Shown here in pieces: positions 63,041 to 64,000 of a stretch of DNA of 64,000 bases (position 1 is its first letter; each line of letters opens with the position of its first letter). The translations under genes and the position numbers were made by a program. Under the pieces are notes generated by a model that saw nothing but the letters and a program-made list of their open reading frames with translations, did no database searches and was not told the DNA's origin. The DNA comes from Lysobacterales bacterium (GTDB lineage: Bacteria; Pseudomonadota; Gammaproteobacteria; Xanthomonadales; Marinicellaceae), in the NCBI GenBank assembly GCA_026988115.1, contig JALSLV010000016.1:1-64000 (forward strand). Direction: 5' to 3'.

Positions 63041-63338
63041 TTGATATTGCACATAAGTTCTCAGTCTCAACTCCAAAAAAAAACCAAGTCATTGCGAGGA
63101 GCCTAAGCGACGCGGCAATCTCATAATGCAATCGCAATTCAAAAAAACCACTCACTTATCATTTATAAACTTGTATTTTATTTGTATTGATATTTCACAT
63201 AAGTTCTCAATCTCAACTCCAAAAAAAACAAGTCATTGCGAGGAGCCTAAGCGACGCGGCAATCTCCTGAAGTTAAAACCACTTTCAAATATTACGATAG
63301 CTTGATGAGATTGCCACGTCGTTCCTCCTCGCAATGAC
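63041..63338. repeat. Dispersed-repeat cluster behind tRNA-Asp (GTCATTGCGAGGAGC)
   Basis: An 80-bp unit (TTGATATT, then ACATAAGTTCTCA, ending GACGCGGCAATCTC) is present as direct copies at 63041-63122 and 63187-63266. An inverted partial copy (GAGATTGCCACGTCG to GCAATGAC) lies at 63307-63338. GTCATTGCGAGGAGC is a widely occurring bacterial repeat core. I see no gene between the tRNA and umuD. Confidence 0.7.
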
Positions 63339-63413
63339 AACATTTTTTTGGTTTTATTATGTTGCTTTTGTGTGACGAGGAGTCCACAAGAGACTCCACT
63401 ACGAGATTATGAT

Positions 63414-63442
63414 TTGAAAGAATAATCATATGAGTTTATAAT
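63414..63442 (+). promoter_or_regulatory. umuDC promoter candidate
   Basis: TTGAAA at 63414-63419, a 17-bp spacer and TATAAT at 63437-63442 form a near-consensus sigma-70 promoter, about 75 bp before the likely umuD transcript start region and 84 bp before its ATG. I found no CTGT-N8-ACAG LexA box nearby. Confidence 0.5.
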
Positions 63443-63525
63443 CAAACCGTGTTTGGATTTTATGTGGTAATTAACAATCCTTTTATCCACAGAAAACACA
63501 ACAACAAAAATTGAGATAACAGCCG

Positions 63526-63945
63526 ATGTCTAAAGTCACCCTAATAACACCGATTAATTCGACACTCGAATTACCACTTTATGAAACCAGTGTACCTGCT
63601 GGGTTTCCTTCTCCTGCCCAAGAATACTTGGGCGATACCATGGATTTGAACGCTTATTTAATCAAGAACCCCACGGCTTGTTTTTTTGCACGAGTTGAAG
63701 GGGACTCGATGATTGATGCAGGGATTTTTGAATCAGATTTGGTTGTGGTTGATCGTTCGATTACCGCTTGTGATGGACATATTGTCATAGCTGCGGTAAA
63801 TAACGAATTTACCATTAAACGTCTTTCTACAAAAAACGGCATTAAACTCCTACCCGAAAATAAAAATTATCAACCCATTGTTATGTCAGGTGAGAATGAG
63901 TTAATCATTTGGGGCGTGGTCACTTCTTTGATTCGCAAGTTTTGA
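63526..63945 (+). CDS. umuD: Translesion polymerase subunit UmuD
   Basis: 139 residues. LexA-like self-cleaving S24 protein: cleavage site VPAGFPSP (A25-G26), nucleophile Ser61 in EGDSMIDAG and Lys98 in NEFTIKRL, spaced as in E. coli UmuD (Ser60, Lys97). Cleaved UmuD' forms polymerase V with UmuC for mutagenic repair. umuC follows after 25 nt. Confidence 0.94.
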   Translation: MSKVTLITPINSTLELPLYETSVPAGFPSPAQEYLGDTMDLNAYLIKNPTACFFARVEGDSMIDAGIFESDLVVVDRSITACDGHIVIAAVNNEFTIKRLSTKNGIKLLPENKNYQPIVMSGENELIIWGVVTSLIRKF

Positions 63946-63970
63946 GAATGACTTTATTTATGATACCAAA

Positions 63971-64000
63971 ATGATAGCTCTTTGTGATGTTAACAATTTT
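63971..64000 (+). CDS. umuC: DNA polymerase V catalytic subunit UmuC, first 10 codons
   Basis: ATG 63971 opens MIALCDVNNF, matching the UmuC start MFALCDVNAF, and runs off the right edge. CDVNxF holds the first catalytic aspartate of Y-family polymerases. It lies directly behind umuD, as expected. The rest of the gene is outside the window. Confidence 0.85.
   Translation, partial: MIALCDVNNF

Noticed and set aside
62952-63155. Minus-strand ORF across tRNA-Asp
   Set aside because: It lies on the tRNA and a dispersed repeat; the peptide is an artefact of the two.
63340-63525. LexA box before umuD
   Set aside because: I looked for CTGT-N8-ACAG on both strands and found none; ACAG near 63515 has no partner at the required distance.

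Overview
The window is AT-rich chromosomal DNA of a free-living, aerobic Gram-negative gammaproteobacterium. The evidence is an unbroken cell-envelope/translation operon (rpsB to rnhB, with bamA, lpxA/B/D, fabZ and rseP), an RstA/RstB-type two-component pair, a SUF iron-sulfur operon and a cytochrome c5-type protein. Two secreted proteins carry an IFxNGFE motif that I associate from memory with Marinicella-like and xanthomonad-related bacteria; that placement is tentative.

Layout. 1-4140 is an accessory zone: three nested left ends of an IS66-like element, several families of short palindromic repeats, truncated 5' ends of a REP-associated tyrosine transposase (RAYT), and an orphan 3' tip of an rhs gene followed by three coupled small genes. 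4073-12350 is a giant secreted Rhs/YD-repeat protein with a caspase-like C-terminal tip and a following Sel1-type lipoprotein (immunity candidate). 12570-17747 holds truD, an outer-membrane barrel and the mipA-DUF3019-rstA-rstB operon, with two RstA-box-like sites. 17874-33352 (minus strand) is the long operon rpsB-tsf-pyrH-frr-uppS-cdsA-dxr-rseP-bamA-skp-lpxD-fabZ-lpxA-[thioredoxin-like membrane protein]-lpxB-rnhB. 33545-41100 is a peptide or small-molecule uptake locus: TonB receptor, alpha/beta hydrolase, DUF2817 peptidase, TetR regulator and MmsB-type dehydrogenase, divergent from an M19 dipeptidase and a lipoprotein RidA. 41257-52492 holds uvrC, a small barrel, DUF1801 and FAH proteins, a Tat-type DUF1501/DUF1800 pair, three metallopeptidases (M12-like, MtfA, M61) and a deoxynucleoside kinase. 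52553-57688 is the suf operon, with a REP pair between sufB and sufC. 57979-60656 is an unassigned membrane-protein operon ending in a WYL regulator. 60767-64000 holds a cytochrome, rhlE, tRNA-Asp, a dispersed-repeat cluster and umuD with the first codons of umuC.

The most noteworthy items are: the Rhs polymorphic-toxin locus, with an orphan tip, a caspase-like toxin tip and a tetranucleotide repeat over its promoter; the parallel pile-ups of truncated transposon left ends; the inferred RstA regulon; the uncharacterised thioredoxin-like protein fixed between lpxA and lpxB; and the hairpin-forming REP pair inside the suf operon.
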